The notes under the pieces: generated by a model | Told to the model about the DNA's origin: nothing | The model's input: the letters and a program-made list of their open reading frames with translations, nothing else | Databases searched by the model: none | Assembly: GCA_026991575.1 (NCBI GenBank) | Contig: JALXBF010000179.1 | Coordinates: forward strand, 33,554-97,553 | Source of the DNA: Planctomycetota bacterium | Lineage (GTDB): Bacteria; Planctomycetota; Planctomycetia; JALXBF01 | Direction of reading: 5' to 3' | Length of the DNA stretch: 64,000 nt | In this document: piece by piece, positions 8,454 through 16,394 of the stretch | How positions within the stretch are numbered: position 1 is the first letter of the stretch | How the letters are laid out: each line of letters starts with the position of its first letter | Position numbers and translations under genes: made by a program

Positions 8454-9171
8454 CGGCTTGTCCCCACGTGCGCACGACTGACCGGCACTTCCTCCAGGCC
8501 GGTTCGGGTTAGCTGATTGGCCGATAGATGTCTAGGCCACCGCGAGCCGGACGGGCCAATTCCCGCTTGCCGAAGCGATGCCGTGACGGGTCGCTGCGCG
8601 GCAGTGCGGAGCTGGTCGGTGGACTGCCCACCTGCGGGTCGGATCGAACAAATGCTGTCGTCAGAGCTCCGACGCATGGGTGGCGTCGGGGGGCATACCG
8701 CAGCACACAAGGCCGAAAGACCCCCACATGGCCGCATTCGTGGCATTCTGCTCCCTTTGCCCAGCGGCACGGTTGTTGGCGTCGCGTCCAACGCGCGTCT
8801 GTGACCACCGGCCGCGAGCCATCGGAGCGTGTCGCACGCCTCCCAGGTCACGGTGCTCGTCCGGATGGACGTCGGACAACGCGTTAGGTCGCGTGGTTCG
8901 GTACGGGTTGGCCCCGGTGGTTTTGCCGCCGACGGGCCAGGCCCGACCGCGGGTTGGGCGATGGGGACAAGCCTGTGGTGGGCCGCCGCCGTTATCCAGT
9001 CAGGCTTGCTGGCGGAGGACGTAAAGTGCGACCGCTGACAACAGCTGCGCAAGCCATCGCGTGACCCTGCCCTGATGTGCCGGCGTCAGCCCGCCGGGAC
9101 CGGCACCAAGTTGGTGGTGTTCGCCAGCTCTCGCCACCTTTCTGTGACCGGCACTAGAGCTGAACTGCGCC
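8454..9171. other. 718-base apparently non-coding gap inside the flagellar operon
   Basis: Between the fliN start and the fliM stop I find no convincing gene, although the whole cluster otherwise has gaps of under 170 bases. One minus-strand frame (200 codons, 8450-9052) is open and its stop overlaps the fliN ATG, but its product is a low-complexity Arg/Pro/Thr/Ser mixture with no domain-like pattern. I see no tRNA, repeat or clear sigma-70, sigma-28 or sigma-54 promoter by eye. It could hold a promoter for the fliN-flhA half, a structured leader RNA, or the remnant of a lost gene. Confidence 0.5.
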
Positions 9172-10011
9172 CTACTCTTCGATGCGGCTGGTGATCTGTA
9201 CGGCCTGACGCAGGCCAATCCGGACCGGACGTCCCTCGAACATGCGGCGGTCGTTAATAGCGACAGGAAGGTGTCCTTCGACCGAGGTGCTCAGCAGCAG
9301 CACGTCGCCTCGCCGTAAGGACCGGAGTTCTGCCACAGAAAGCTCCGTCTCGCCGAGCCACACGGTCATTTCTAGCGGGATGGCCGTGATGTCGGGATGC
9401 TGCAGCCGTGAGGGGGTTGCCGCGCCGTGCCGCACCATCCGGTCCACGATCCAGCGCAGCGGCAGGAGCCAGCGCCAGTGCCCCTCGCCCGCATCGGTGG
9501 TCATCTTCCAGGAGAACTGGACGAGCGGATCGAATGGCGCATACGCGCGGCGGAGTTCTGTGCCGGGCTGAGCGTGACCGAGACGCAGCTCCGGCACTTC
9601 CTTGGACGGCCATGTCTCGGCGATCGCTTCCACAAACTCGTGGCAAAGAACCTCGAACAGTGCGGTCTCGATCGGTGTCAGTTCAGCGGCTTCCGGGAGC
9701 TGGTCCATCACATCGCCGAGCATGCCCGCTACCAGGAGCGTGACGATTGGGACGTGGGCGTAGGCTATGCCGACGCCCTTGCCTTCCAGACCGAGCCGCA
9801 CGCCCACGACTTCGGGACCGGCTGCGCGCGTCAGCTCCGCGGCCGGGCCCGTCGCGTACGGTTCGGCCTCGAAGGTGACTTGAAACGGCAACTGCGCTCC
9901 CCACCGACGGGCCACCGCCGCGCCTAGGTCGGCTAGCCAGCGGTTCAGTTTTTCCTTGGCTTCGCTCGGGAACAGGTCCGGGTGAACGAAGTCGAAGCGT
10001 GGTGCCGTCAT
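9172..10011 (-). CDS. fliM: Flagellar motor switch protein FliM, divergent and short at the N-terminus
   Basis: FliM forms the wall of the C-ring, binding FliG above, FliN below and, in chemotactic bacteria, phosphorylated CheY. The C-terminal SpoA domain is evident: ITAIPLEMTVWLGETELSVAELRSLRRGDVLLLSTSVEGHLPVAINDRRMFEGRPVRIG. The middle domain is diverged, reading LLVAGMLGD (about residues 92-100) where the family has the FliG-binding GGxG. At 279 residues it is roughly 50 shorter than usual, and it lacks the N-terminal LSQxEIDALL helix that binds CheY-P; it begins MTAPRFDFVHP instead. Its start overlaps the fliL stop by four bases. Gene order leaves little doubt about identity. Confidence 0.88.
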   Translation of the reverse strand: MTAPRFDFVHPDLFPSEAKEKLNRWLADLGAAVARRWGAQLPFQVTFEAEPYATGPAAELTRAAGPEVVGVRLGLEGKGVGIAYAHVPIVTLLVAGMLGDVMDQLPEAAELTPIETALFEVLCHEFVEAIAETWPSKEVPELRLGHAQPGTELRRAYAPFDPLVQFSWKMTTDAGEGHWRWLLPLRWIVDRMVRHGAATPSRLQHPDITAIPLEMTVWLGETELSVAELRSLRRGDVLLLSTSVEGHLPVAINDRRMFEGRPVRIGLRQAVQITSRIEE

Positions 10012-10541
10012 TGAATGTTGAACTCTTCGAAGAGCACGCCCAGGATCTTTTCCTCGTCACCGACCAGGATCCGATTGAACGCGTCGCGAATCTCGCGACT
10101 GAGTCGGTTTAGCGCTGCAGCACCGCGAACTTCTTCGAGTTGCTTGTCGGAGAGGTAGGCGATGAGCCAGTTCTTCAGCAGCGGTTTCTTCTGCTCGACC
10201 AGCTTCGTGATCTCGTCCGCATCCTCGGCCCGGACCTCAAGGCTGATGTTCACCCGCATGTAGCGGTTGAGGCGCGGCTCATTCAGGTTGACGACGACGT
10301 CTCCGAACGGAACGTAGACCGTTTCGTCTTGTGCGTCGTCTTGCTTGTCAGCTTTTTCCTTCTCGGCAGCTTGTTCCGCTTGTGCCTGGGTCGTGCTGCC
10401 TGCGCCGAACAGGCGCGGCACCATCATGCCGCCAAGCCCGCACACTACCCCGACGACCGCCATGATCAGGAAGTCGATCAGGGTCGCGCCCTTCTGGCCA
10501 CCGGCTTGTTGTTCTGCTGCCTGGTCCGCGCCGTCGGCCAT
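10008..10541 (-). CDS. fliL: Flagellar basal body-associated protein FliL
   Basis: FliL is a single-pass inner membrane protein that surrounds and stabilises the stator. The 177 residues comprise a short cytoplasmic head, one membrane helix (LIDFLIMAVVGVVCGLGGMM, about 21-40), an acidic Lys/Glu/Gln linker, and a stomatin-like periplasmic domain with YVPFGDVVVNLNEPRLNRYMRVNISLEV. The C-terminus FNRILVGDEEKILGVLFEEFNIQ matches the family pattern ending in V..VYFTEFVVQ. It lies between the second motB-like gene and fliM, overlapping fliM by four bases. A 168-base gap with small GC-rich inverted repeats separates it from the stator gene upstream. Confidence 0.93.
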   Translation of the reverse strand: MADGADQAAEQQAGGQKGATLIDFLIMAVVGVVCGLGGMMVPRLFGAGSTTQAQAEQAAEKEKADKQDDAQDETVYVPFGDVVVNLNEPRLNRYMRVNISLEVRAEDADEITKLVEQKKPLLKNWLIAYLSDKQLEEVRGAAALNRLSREIRDAFNRILVGDEEKILGVLFEEFNIQ

Positions 10542-10709
10542 TGTCTTGCCCCTGCGTGCATCGTCAGCTCAGGAAGCGAGCGGCGAGCCGCTCCTGTTAT
10601 TGCAATCGGACCGCCCGCCGTGTGTTTTTAGCGATTCCGCGAGAGCACAGCAATGGAAGGTGGCCGGCCGCCGGCCGGAGCCGGCGCTGTAAGAAGCGGC
10701 CAACCAACG

Positions 10710-11423
10710 TCAGCGCACGAAAAGCAGACGGACGGCGAGGTCATAGGGGGCGTCGGCCCGCACTCGAGCCAACGTGATCACCTGAGGCAGCTCGCCGCGG
10801 TCTCGATGCGCCAACCGGGCGATCTCTTCTTTGATGGCCGCGGCTATCCTGGCGCCACGTTCCAACTGCTGCGCGCCTGGCTGTTTGACGCCGACCTCCA
10901 CGTACACCCGCCGTTCTGCACTGGTTAAGACGGGCAGAAGCTCGACGATCCGTTGAATCTGTTCGTCGCTGAGGTGCGGTGGCTCGGACCGTGCCGGGCC
11001 GGGCAACGGCACCACCGCAACTCCGATCGTCTCGACCGTCTGGTCGGACGACTCGAACTGTCGCCGCAGCTGCTGTAGCATGCGCGTGAGTTGTTCTTGC
11101 TCGAAGTCATGGACGTCGCCGGAGACCTCTTGTTCCGCCTCTGCTCCCCCCTTTTCGCCCTCGCCTGCGCCCACCTGGTAGTGCGGACTGACTGCTTCGA
11201 AGTCGGTCGCCTGAGGCGTGCCGCTGAAGAGACCGGCCAAGCCGAACGTGTCCAGGGCCCGTACGAACGAGCCGGTTCCCTTCCGAAAACCGGCCTCCTG
11301 TGATTGGCTCAACGTGCTGAGCACGATGAACAGCGCCAGCAGGATCGTCATGGTGGACCCGAAGGCGATCAGGTATGCTTCCTCGCTGCTGGCTCCCGGA
11401 TCCTGCACCTTCTTCCGGGCCAT
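10710..11423 (-). CDS. Second MotB-like stator protein lacking the proton-binding Asp
   Basis: The start is set at the ATG at 11423 (MARKKVQDPG), with GGGGAG seven bases upstream; the open frame extends to 11552 but only across the end of the preceding motB. The 237-residue product has a single membrane helix, AYLIAFGSTMTILLALFIVLST (about 16-37), aligning with the MotB helix, then an Ala/Glu/Gly linker and a degenerate OmpA-like domain. At the place of the essential proton-carrying Asp (YGDMIT in the neighbouring motB) it has Ser-Thr (FGSTMT). No HTD or LSxxRA peptidoglycan motif is obvious. It may be a partner subunit that forms a hetero-stator with the first MotB, or a structural stator accessory. 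Confidence 0.8.
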   Translation of the reverse strand: MARKKVQDPGASSEEAYLIAFGSTMTILLALFIVLSTLSQSQEAGFRKGTGSFVRALDTFGLAGLFSGTPQATDFEAVSPHYQVGAGEGEKGGAEAEQEVSGDVHDFEQEQLTRMLQQLRRQFESSDQTVETIGVAVVPLPGPARSEPPHLSDEQIQRIVELLPVLTSAERRVYVEVGVKQPGAQQLERGARIAAAIKEEIARLAHRDRGELPQVITLARVRADAPYDLAVRLLFVR

Positions 11424-11446
11424 TGTCAGCTCCCCACCATGGGTGC

Positions 11447-12112
11447 CTAACGTTCCAGAGCCGTGTCCGCTACGATCGCCAGGTAAATCGTCCCCGGCCG
11501 GCCCTTCCCCTCCGGATACATGCCCGCAGCGATCCAGCCCCGCCCAGCCCAACGCTCATGCAGTTCAAGGGCAAGGCGAGAAGCGGCCGGCAGGTCCTGT
11601 GCGTCACCGGCCAGGAACTGCAGGTCGTACGGGAAACGGTCGAAGACCGTGGCGATGCTGTTGATCAGCAGGCGTCCCTGGGGGGTAAGCTTGCCGTCGG
11701 CCGTCACGAGCTGTTCCCGGGGCAGTCGGATGACGATCGCCTGCAGCGTCTCGTCGCGGACGCCGCGCGCCAGCAACTCGCGTAGCCGGCCAACCGACTC
11801 GGTGAGCTCCTCCTGGTACCTGGGAGGGATCCGCGACCCCCCGCGCGGCGTGCTCGATGCTGCCGTCTCGGTCCGGTCGACGAGAGCGTCGCGGTAGTTG
11901 TCGCTGGGGGTGACCAGCTCCTGGAGCAGGCCCAGGCCGGCCAGCGGGCCGCTGAAGAGCGAGCTCTTGAATTCGCGGAACTCACCAGCACTCTTGCTGG
12001 AGAACGTCAGCAGGAGGACGAAGAACGTCATCAGGTTCGTGATCATGTCGCCGTAGGTCCCCAGCCACGGCGGGGGCCCCTTCGGCTCGACCTTCCGCTC
12101 CTTACGGGCCAT
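11447..12112 (-). CDS. motB: Flagellar motor protein MotB
   Basis: MotB with MotA forms the ion-driven stator. The 221-residue product begins MARKERKVEPKGPPPWLGTYGDMITNLMTFFVLLLTFSS: the PxW start of the helix and the proton-carrying Asp (D22) in GDM are conserved. The periplasmic part contains the OmpA-like pattern IVIRLPREQLVTADGKLTPQGRLLINSIATVFDRFPYDLQF, but the peptidoglycan-binding GHTD and LSxxRA motifs are replaced by LAGDAQDLPAASRLALELHERW, so the domain is degenerate or atypical. Length is short for MotB (about 250-310). It lies 145 bases after motA and 23 bases before the second motB-like gene. Confidence 0.88.
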   Translation of the reverse strand: MARKERKVEPKGPPPWLGTYGDMITNLMTFFVLLLTFSSKSAGEFREFKSSLFSGPLAGLGLLQELVTPSDNYRDALVDRTETAASSTPRGGSRIPPRYQEELTESVGRLRELLARGVRDETLQAIVIRLPREQLVTADGKLTPQGRLLINSIATVFDRFPYDLQFLAGDAQDLPAASRLALELHERWAGRGWIAAGMYPEGKGRPGTIYLAIVADTALER

Positions 12113-12153
12113 GCTGCTACCCTATGATGCAGCATTTCCGATCCATGGGCTGC

Positions 12154-12176
12154 GGTAGCGAATCCCACCCGCTACC
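12154..12176 (-). promoter_or_regulatory. Perfect 7-bp inverted repeat between motA and motB
   Basis: GGTAGCG and CGCTACC are separated by nine bases in the 145-base motA-motB gap. In the transcript this would be a short stable hairpin. No U-run follows, so it is not a normal terminator. It could be an mRNA processing or decay barrier that makes more MotA than MotB, matching the unequal stator stoichiometry. That role is speculative. Confidence 0.3.
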
Positions 12177-12257
12177 AAACGGACGGATCCCGGGCGGGGC
12201 CAAGCGGGGAGTGTCGGGCCGGCGCGGTCACGCTCACCGAGCCCTGCGCGCCGGGCT

Positions 12258-13019
12258 CTAGCCCATCGCTTCACGCAGCTTCGGAGCCAGGAACGCCTTC
12301 AGCTTCTCTTCGATTAGCCGGGGACTGTGTCCCTGGGTCATCGACACCAGCCCTTCGACCATTAGCTCACGGATGAGCACCTCCTCCTTGCTGCGGTTTT
12401 CCAGCTTCCCGGCCAATGGCATGGCGAACAGGTTTGCCAGCAGTGCGCCGTAGAAGGTGGTCAACAGAGCAACGGCCATCGAGCCGCCCAGCTTGGACGG
12501 ATCGTCCAATGTCCGCAACATCTGGATCAGACCGATTAGCGTACCGACGAGTCCGAAAGCCGGTGCAGAAGCGCCGAGCGACTCGAAGATCTTCTTGCCT
12601 GTTGTGTGCCGCTCTTGCAGCCAGCTGATTTCGATGTCCAGGATCTCTCGGAGCACCTCCTGCGGCGTGCCGTCAACCACAAGCTGGACCCCCTTGGCCA
12701 AGAACGGGTCCTTGAGCTCCTCGATTTTGCTTTCCAACGCCAGAGGACCGTCACGGCGACAGATGGTTGCCAGCTCGACGATCTGCTTGATGACTTCTGA
12801 GGGAGACGGAAGCTGGTGCGAGAAGCAATTCTTCGCCACGGCCGCCGCCCCGATGACTTTCTCGAGCGGGAACGCGATCAGCAGGGCCGAGAACGAACCC
12901 CCCACGGTAATCAGCAAGGAGGGCACGTTGAAGAACGCTCCCAGACCACCCCCCATCAGGATGGAGCCGAAGACCAGGGCTAAGCCGGCAATGAGACCTA
13001 GTAGCGTTGCGATATCCAC
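12258..13019 (-). CDS. motA: Flagellar motor protein MotA
   Basis: MotA is the four-helix stator subunit that drives FliG. The 253 residues show helices at about 5-25, 32-50, 150-172 and 185-205. Family landmarks are present: ICRRDGPLALE in the cytoplasmic loop holding the charged residues that contact FliG, APAFGLVGTLIGLI with the functional proline, and ALLANLFAMPLAGKLENR with the second conserved proline. The start is a GTG at 13019 with GGAGG eight bases upstream. It follows the motE-like gene by 46 bases. Confidence 0.96.
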   Translation of the reverse strand: MDIATLLGLIAGLALVFGSILMGGGLGAFFNVPSLLITVGGSFSALLIAFPLEKVIGAAAVAKNCFSHQLPSPSEVIKQIVELATICRRDGPLALESKIEELKDPFLAKGVQLVVDGTPQEVLREILDIEISWLQERHTTGKKIFESLGASAPAFGLVGTLIGLIQMLRTLDDPSKLGGSMAVALLTTFYGALLANLFAMPLAGKLENRSKEEVLIRELMVEGLVSMTQGHSPRLIEEKLKAFLAPKLREAMG

Positions 13020-13065
13020 CGCTCACCCTCCGTGCGTCCGGCATCGCCTGTGCGTGTCCATCACG

Positions 13066-13836
13066 CTATCGGTTCGACTCCTCCGCCATGCCTGTCTGTA
13101 GAGGGACGAGGCCTTTCATGCGTTCCGTCAGTTGAGCAGCGAGTGCCTTGTCTTGCATTTCGGCCAGAACCTTACCTGCGTTGCGTGGGTTCATCCTGGC
13201 GAGCACTTGAACGGCCGTCGTCATATTGCCGCTGTTGGCCATGGCTTCCAGCATGAGCGCGGCGGCATCAGGCGACATGGTGTTGAACATCTCGGCCATT
13301 TTCCGCACGTTAGCCGCCTCACTGCTGCTCAGCATGAGCGTCTGCTCGCGCAGCTGCCGTTCACGCTCAGCCAGCCGTTGCTCGGCTTGCTGGAGCTGAG
13401 CCACCTGCTGCTTAAGCAGTTCCAGCTGTTTGCTCACCTGACGGCGCAGGGAGACGATCGCTTCCCGTTCGGCACGCAGGTCGTCGTAGAGGATCTGCAG
13501 ACGGGTTTCACGGATCTCCAGTTCTTGTTCGCGTCGCTTGACGTCAGCTAGCCGAGCCCGCAGCTTTTCGGCCAGCCGAACGATCTCTTCAGCCATGACT
13601 GGAGCCGGCGACGCAGCCAGCGTCTGGTCCGAGAGGACAGAATCGACCGCGCTGTCCGCCTCATCCGGGGCCGCCGGCGTCGCCTGCTGTTCCTGGGCGG
13701 TGAGTGGACTTTGGTCAGCAGGCGGCGCTGCGGCGTCGATGCCAGGAGCGGCCCCTCCCTGAAAGTAGAGCGAAGCCCCTGCCGAGATGGCAAAGGCCGT
13801 CATGCCTGTTCCAAGGATCATGAGAACCCGTTTCAT
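13066..13836 (-). CDS. MotE-family (MgtE_N-like) flagellar coiled-coil protein
   Basis: The 256-residue product has an N-terminal membrane anchor or signal (residues 4-22), a Pro/Ala/Gln linker, and a long coiled coil from about 80 to 175 rich in Glu, Arg, Leu and Gln. It ends with a helical domain: MAEMFNTMSPDAAALMLEAM, then VQVLARMNPRNAGKVLAEM. This MSPDxAA..L..M pattern is that of MotE and the MgtE N-terminal domain. In other bacteria MotE stabilises or chaperones MotC/MotB. Its place between fliJ and motA agrees with that. Its stop overlaps nothing, but its start overlaps the fliJ stop by four bases. Confidence 0.8.
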   Translation of the reverse strand: MKRVLMILGTGMTAFAISAGASLYFQGGAAPGIDAAAPPADQSPLTAQEQQATPAAPDEADSAVDSVLSDQTLAASPAPVMAEEIVRLAEKLRARLADVKRREQELEIRETRLQILYDDLRAEREAIVSLRRQVSKQLELLKQQVAQLQQAEQRLAERERQLREQTLMLSSSEAANVRKMAEMFNTMSPDAAALMLEAMANSGNMTTAVQVLARMNPRNAGKVLAEMQDKALAAQLTERMKGLVPLQTGMAEESNR

Positions 13837-14309
13837 CGGTCACTGAACTCCGGCTTCGACGGCCGCGTCGGCCTGCGGCTACGATAGGAGCGGATCGCGC
13901 GGAGCCGCAGCACGGCGTCGTCCAGTTCGTTCGCTTCACGCCACTGCAGGGCCCGTTGGTAAGCCCGTTCCGCCTGGAGGCGGAGCCTTTCCGCGAGCTT
14001 GGCGTCGCGCCATGCCTCGCCATGGCGAGCCTGGGCCTCTGCCAGCTCGCGGCGGCATTGTGCTTCTTCCTGAAGCAGCACGTCGAGCTGTGCACGCAGC
14101 CCGTCGAGATACGCGCGCACCAGCGCGCCACGGATCCCGTCCGGCCGCCACTCCCTGCCAGCTCGCTCCAACGCCTGGACAGTCTGGGCAATCTGCCGGT
14201 GCACGCCAAGAAGCCGGGTCTGGGCAGCAAGCACCGCACCACGGTGTTGCTGTTCGATAGCCGCTCGGTAGCGGTGCAGACGACGTGTTAGCCTCAGTCG
14301 TCGCTTCAT
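13833..14309 (-). CDS. fliJ: Flagellar export protein FliJ-like
   Basis: FliJ is a small coiled-coil protein that links the FliI ATPase ring to FlhA. The 158 residues are almost wholly helical and very rich in Arg, Gln, Ala and Leu, beginning KRRLRLTRRLHRYRAAIEQQ, the usual basic first helix, and continuing as two long amphipathic helices. Sequence conservation in FliJ is weak; identity rests on size, helical pattern and its position immediately after fliI. The stop overlaps the start of the motE-like gene, so the two are coupled. Confidence 0.82.
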   Translation of the reverse strand: MKRRLRLTRRLHRYRAAIEQQHRGAVLAAQTRLLGVHRQIAQTVQALERAGREWRPDGIRGALVRAYLDGLRAQLDVLLQEEAQCRRELAEAQARHGEAWRDAKLAERLRLQAERAYQRALQWREANELDDAVLRLRAIRSYRSRRPTRPSKPEFSDR

Positions 14310-14404
14310 CGCACACTCGGTTCTTCTCGCAGCGGCCGCCCGGTTCCGGCTCAGTGCGAGCTGTTCTTAGCTTCGGCAAAGTCGACAGCACCGGTACAGT
14401 CGTT

Positions 14405-15745
14405 TCAGCCAGAGGGCTGGAGCCAACGCGCGGCGATGGCCTGCAGGGCTGCCAGCGTGTTCTCACGACGGGCTGCCTCATCGGGCGGTTGCCTCAGGAA
14501 CGCGTTCATAGCCGGCAGGAGATCGAGCGCGCGGTCCAGCGTCGGATTTGCCCCCCGTCGGTAGCCGCCGATCTGGATGAGTTCTGCCGCGTCGCGGTAC
14601 ACGGCCAGCGCTTCGCGGAACGCCGCCGCCGCCCGTTGCTGCTCTGGCCCGGCAATCTCGTTGGCCAGGCGGCTCAAGCTCTGGAGCACGTCGATCGCGG
14701 GATAGTGGCCGCGTTCGGCAAGGTCACGGCTGAGCACGATGTGACCATCCAGAATGGCACGCGTCGCGTCCGCGATCGGGTCGTTGAGGTCGTCGCCTTC
14801 AACGAGCACCGTACACAGTGCCGTGATAGCGCCCCGTTCTGCTGAGCCCAGTCGCTCCAGCAACCCGCTCAGCAGTTGGAATACCGACGGCGTGTAGCCG
14901 CGGGCCGTGGGCGGTTCGCCAAGCAGCAGGCCGAGTTCCCGCTGAGCCATCGCCAGTCGCGTCAGACTGTCCAGGAACAGCACCACGTGTTTTCCTTCGT
15001 CGCGGAAGTACTCGGCAATGGCGACTGCCGTGTACGCGGCTCGCACGCGCAGCAGCGGCGACCGATCCGACGTGGCCACGACAGCGACCACGCGCGCAGC
15101 GTTACCTCGGGCCCGCGACGCTTCCAGCGCGGCCTGCACCTCACGGCCACGCTCGCCGACCAGACACAGCACAACAACATCCGCCGTGCAATGGCGGCTG
15201 ATCATCGACAGCAACGTTGTCTTGCCGACGCCACTGCCTGCGAAGATGCCGACCCGTTGGCCGATGCCCAGCGGAAGAAGGCCATCGATCGCCCGGACCC
15301 CGGTGATGAACGGGTCCTTGATGGGTCGGCGGCGCACCGGATCCGGTGCAGACCGCTGGATCAGCGTCGGACGCACACCTCTGAGCGGGCCCCGGCCGTC
15401 GAGCGGTCGTCCAAGACCATCGAGCACGCGTCCGAGTACCCCCGGACCAGCAGGCACTTCCAGGGAACAGCCCAGGGACAGAACGATGCCGCCCGGTTCA
15501 AACCGGGCGGCATCGTCATAGGTGAGAGCTTGGGACAGCGAGCCGTCGAAGCCAATCACCTCCCCTCCGTGCCAGCAGCCCTGCTCGTCCCGTACCAGAC
15601 AGCGCGTGCCGACAGGAGCTCGCAGACGGGTTTCCAACAGGGCGGAACGCACCGCATGCAGACGGCCCACAGGCCGTGCCAGTGGCCAGCGCTCGATGAT
15701 CCGAAGCCACTGCTCTGTCGGGTTCGTGCGATCCCGGTCGCTCAC
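14405..15745 (-). CDS. fliI: Flagellum-specific ATPase FliI
   Basis: FliI is the hexameric ATPase that energises substrate unloading at the flagellar export gate. The P-loop GIFAGSGVGKTTLL is present near residue 160 and the Walker B region HVVLFLDSLTRLAMAQREL near 255, followed by PPTARGYTPSVFQLLSGLLERLG, a FliI hallmark. I set the start at the GTG at 15745, which overlaps the fliH stop by one base (TAGTG) and has GGAGGGG just upstream, giving 446 residues; an ATG at 15781 inside fliH is open but lacks such support. The 95 bases to fliJ hold no gene. Confidence 0.95.
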   Translation of the reverse strand: MSDRDRTNPTEQWLRIIERWPLARPVGRLHAVRSALLETRLRAPVGTRCLVRDEQGCWHGGEVIGFDGSLSQALTYDDAARFEPGGIVLSLGCSLEVPAGPGVLGRVLDGLGRPLDGRGPLRGVRPTLIQRSAPDPVRRRPIKDPFITGVRAIDGLLPLGIGQRVGIFAGSGVGKTTLLSMISRHCTADVVVLCLVGERGREVQAALEASRARGNAARVVAVVATSDRSPLLRVRAAYTAVAIAEYFRDEGKHVVLFLDSLTRLAMAQRELGLLLGEPPTARGYTPSVFQLLSGLLERLGSAERGAITALCTVLVEGDDLNDPIADATRAILDGHIVLSRDLAERGHYPAIDVLQSLSRLANEIAGPEQQRAAAAFREALAVYRDAAELIQIGGYRRGANPTLDRALDLLPAMNAFLRQPPDEAARRENTLAALQAIAARWLQPSG

Positions 15746-16377
15746 TACCCCTCCGCTGATTCGTCCGTAAGTGCGGCCCACAGGGCCTCAACCAGCCAGT
15801 CCAGCTCGCGGGACGGCTCCAGCCAGAGGCTGCCCGATTCGGTCTCGATCAGGACCGCGCCACGTTCGACGCGATCGTCGGCAACCAGACTGATGTCAGC
15901 AGTCACAAGCTCAGTAAGCTCGCGCACGGCCGAGTGACCGTGCAGCGCCTGATAGACGCTGGGATGCACATGCAGCGTGATGGGGCCAGTGCCGTGGGCG
16001 TGGTGGCTTTCGGCCAACACTCGTGCAGCCAGCCTGATGAGGCACTGAGGATCGTCGCGGAGCGTGCGGTCCAGAAGTCTTCGGGCCAGCTTGTCGGTGA
16101 GCACCAGTGCGGCGTGGGCAGCTTGTTGCAGGGACCGCTCCCGTGCCGCGACCAATTGGTCACGAGCAGCGGTCAGGGCGCGCACGGCCTGCCTAAGGGC
16201 GGCGATTTCCGCAAGCAGCGCTTCACGCTCCTGCTGTGCTCGAGCCTGCAGTTCTTCGCGCAGGGGGGCTAGCCGCTCGGCAACCCTCTGTTCGACCAGC
16301 TTCTCCTCGAAATGCGCTGCCAGCTCCACTGCGCCGGGCAGAAAAGGCAACGCCAATGCACCGGTGGCTTCCGCCAT
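15745..16377 (-). CDS. fliH: Flagellar assembly protein FliH
   Basis: FliH is the peripheral stalk-like regulator of FliI, related to the b and delta subunits of F-type ATPases. The 210 residues show an Ala/Pro head, a long Glu/Arg/Gln/Ala coiled coil (about 20-85) and a C-terminal domain with LIRLAARVLAESHHAHGTGPITLHVHPSVYQAL and ADISLVADDRVERGAVLIETESGSLWLEPSRELDWLVEALW. The late DxxL..G.CvIET..G.iD pattern is characteristic. It begins 17 bases after fliG and overlaps fliI. Confidence 0.9.
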   Translation of the reverse strand: MAEATGALALPFLPGAVELAAHFEEKLVEQRVAERLAPLREELQARAQQEREALLAEIAALRQAVRALTAARDQLVAARERSLQQAAHAALVLTDKLARRLLDRTLRDDPQCLIRLAARVLAESHHAHGTGPITLHVHPSVYQALHGHSAVRELTELVTADISLVADDRVERGAVLIETESGSLWLEPSRELDWLVEALWAALTDESAEG

Positions 16378-16394
16378 CTAGCTAGCCCCCCTGA

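Noticed and set aside
8450..9052. Open 200-codon minus-strand frame whose stop overlaps the fliN start
   Set aside because: The product is a mixture rich in Arg, Pro, Thr and Ser with no secondary-structure or domain pattern, and it lacks a clear ribosome site. It is kept only as a question about the gap.
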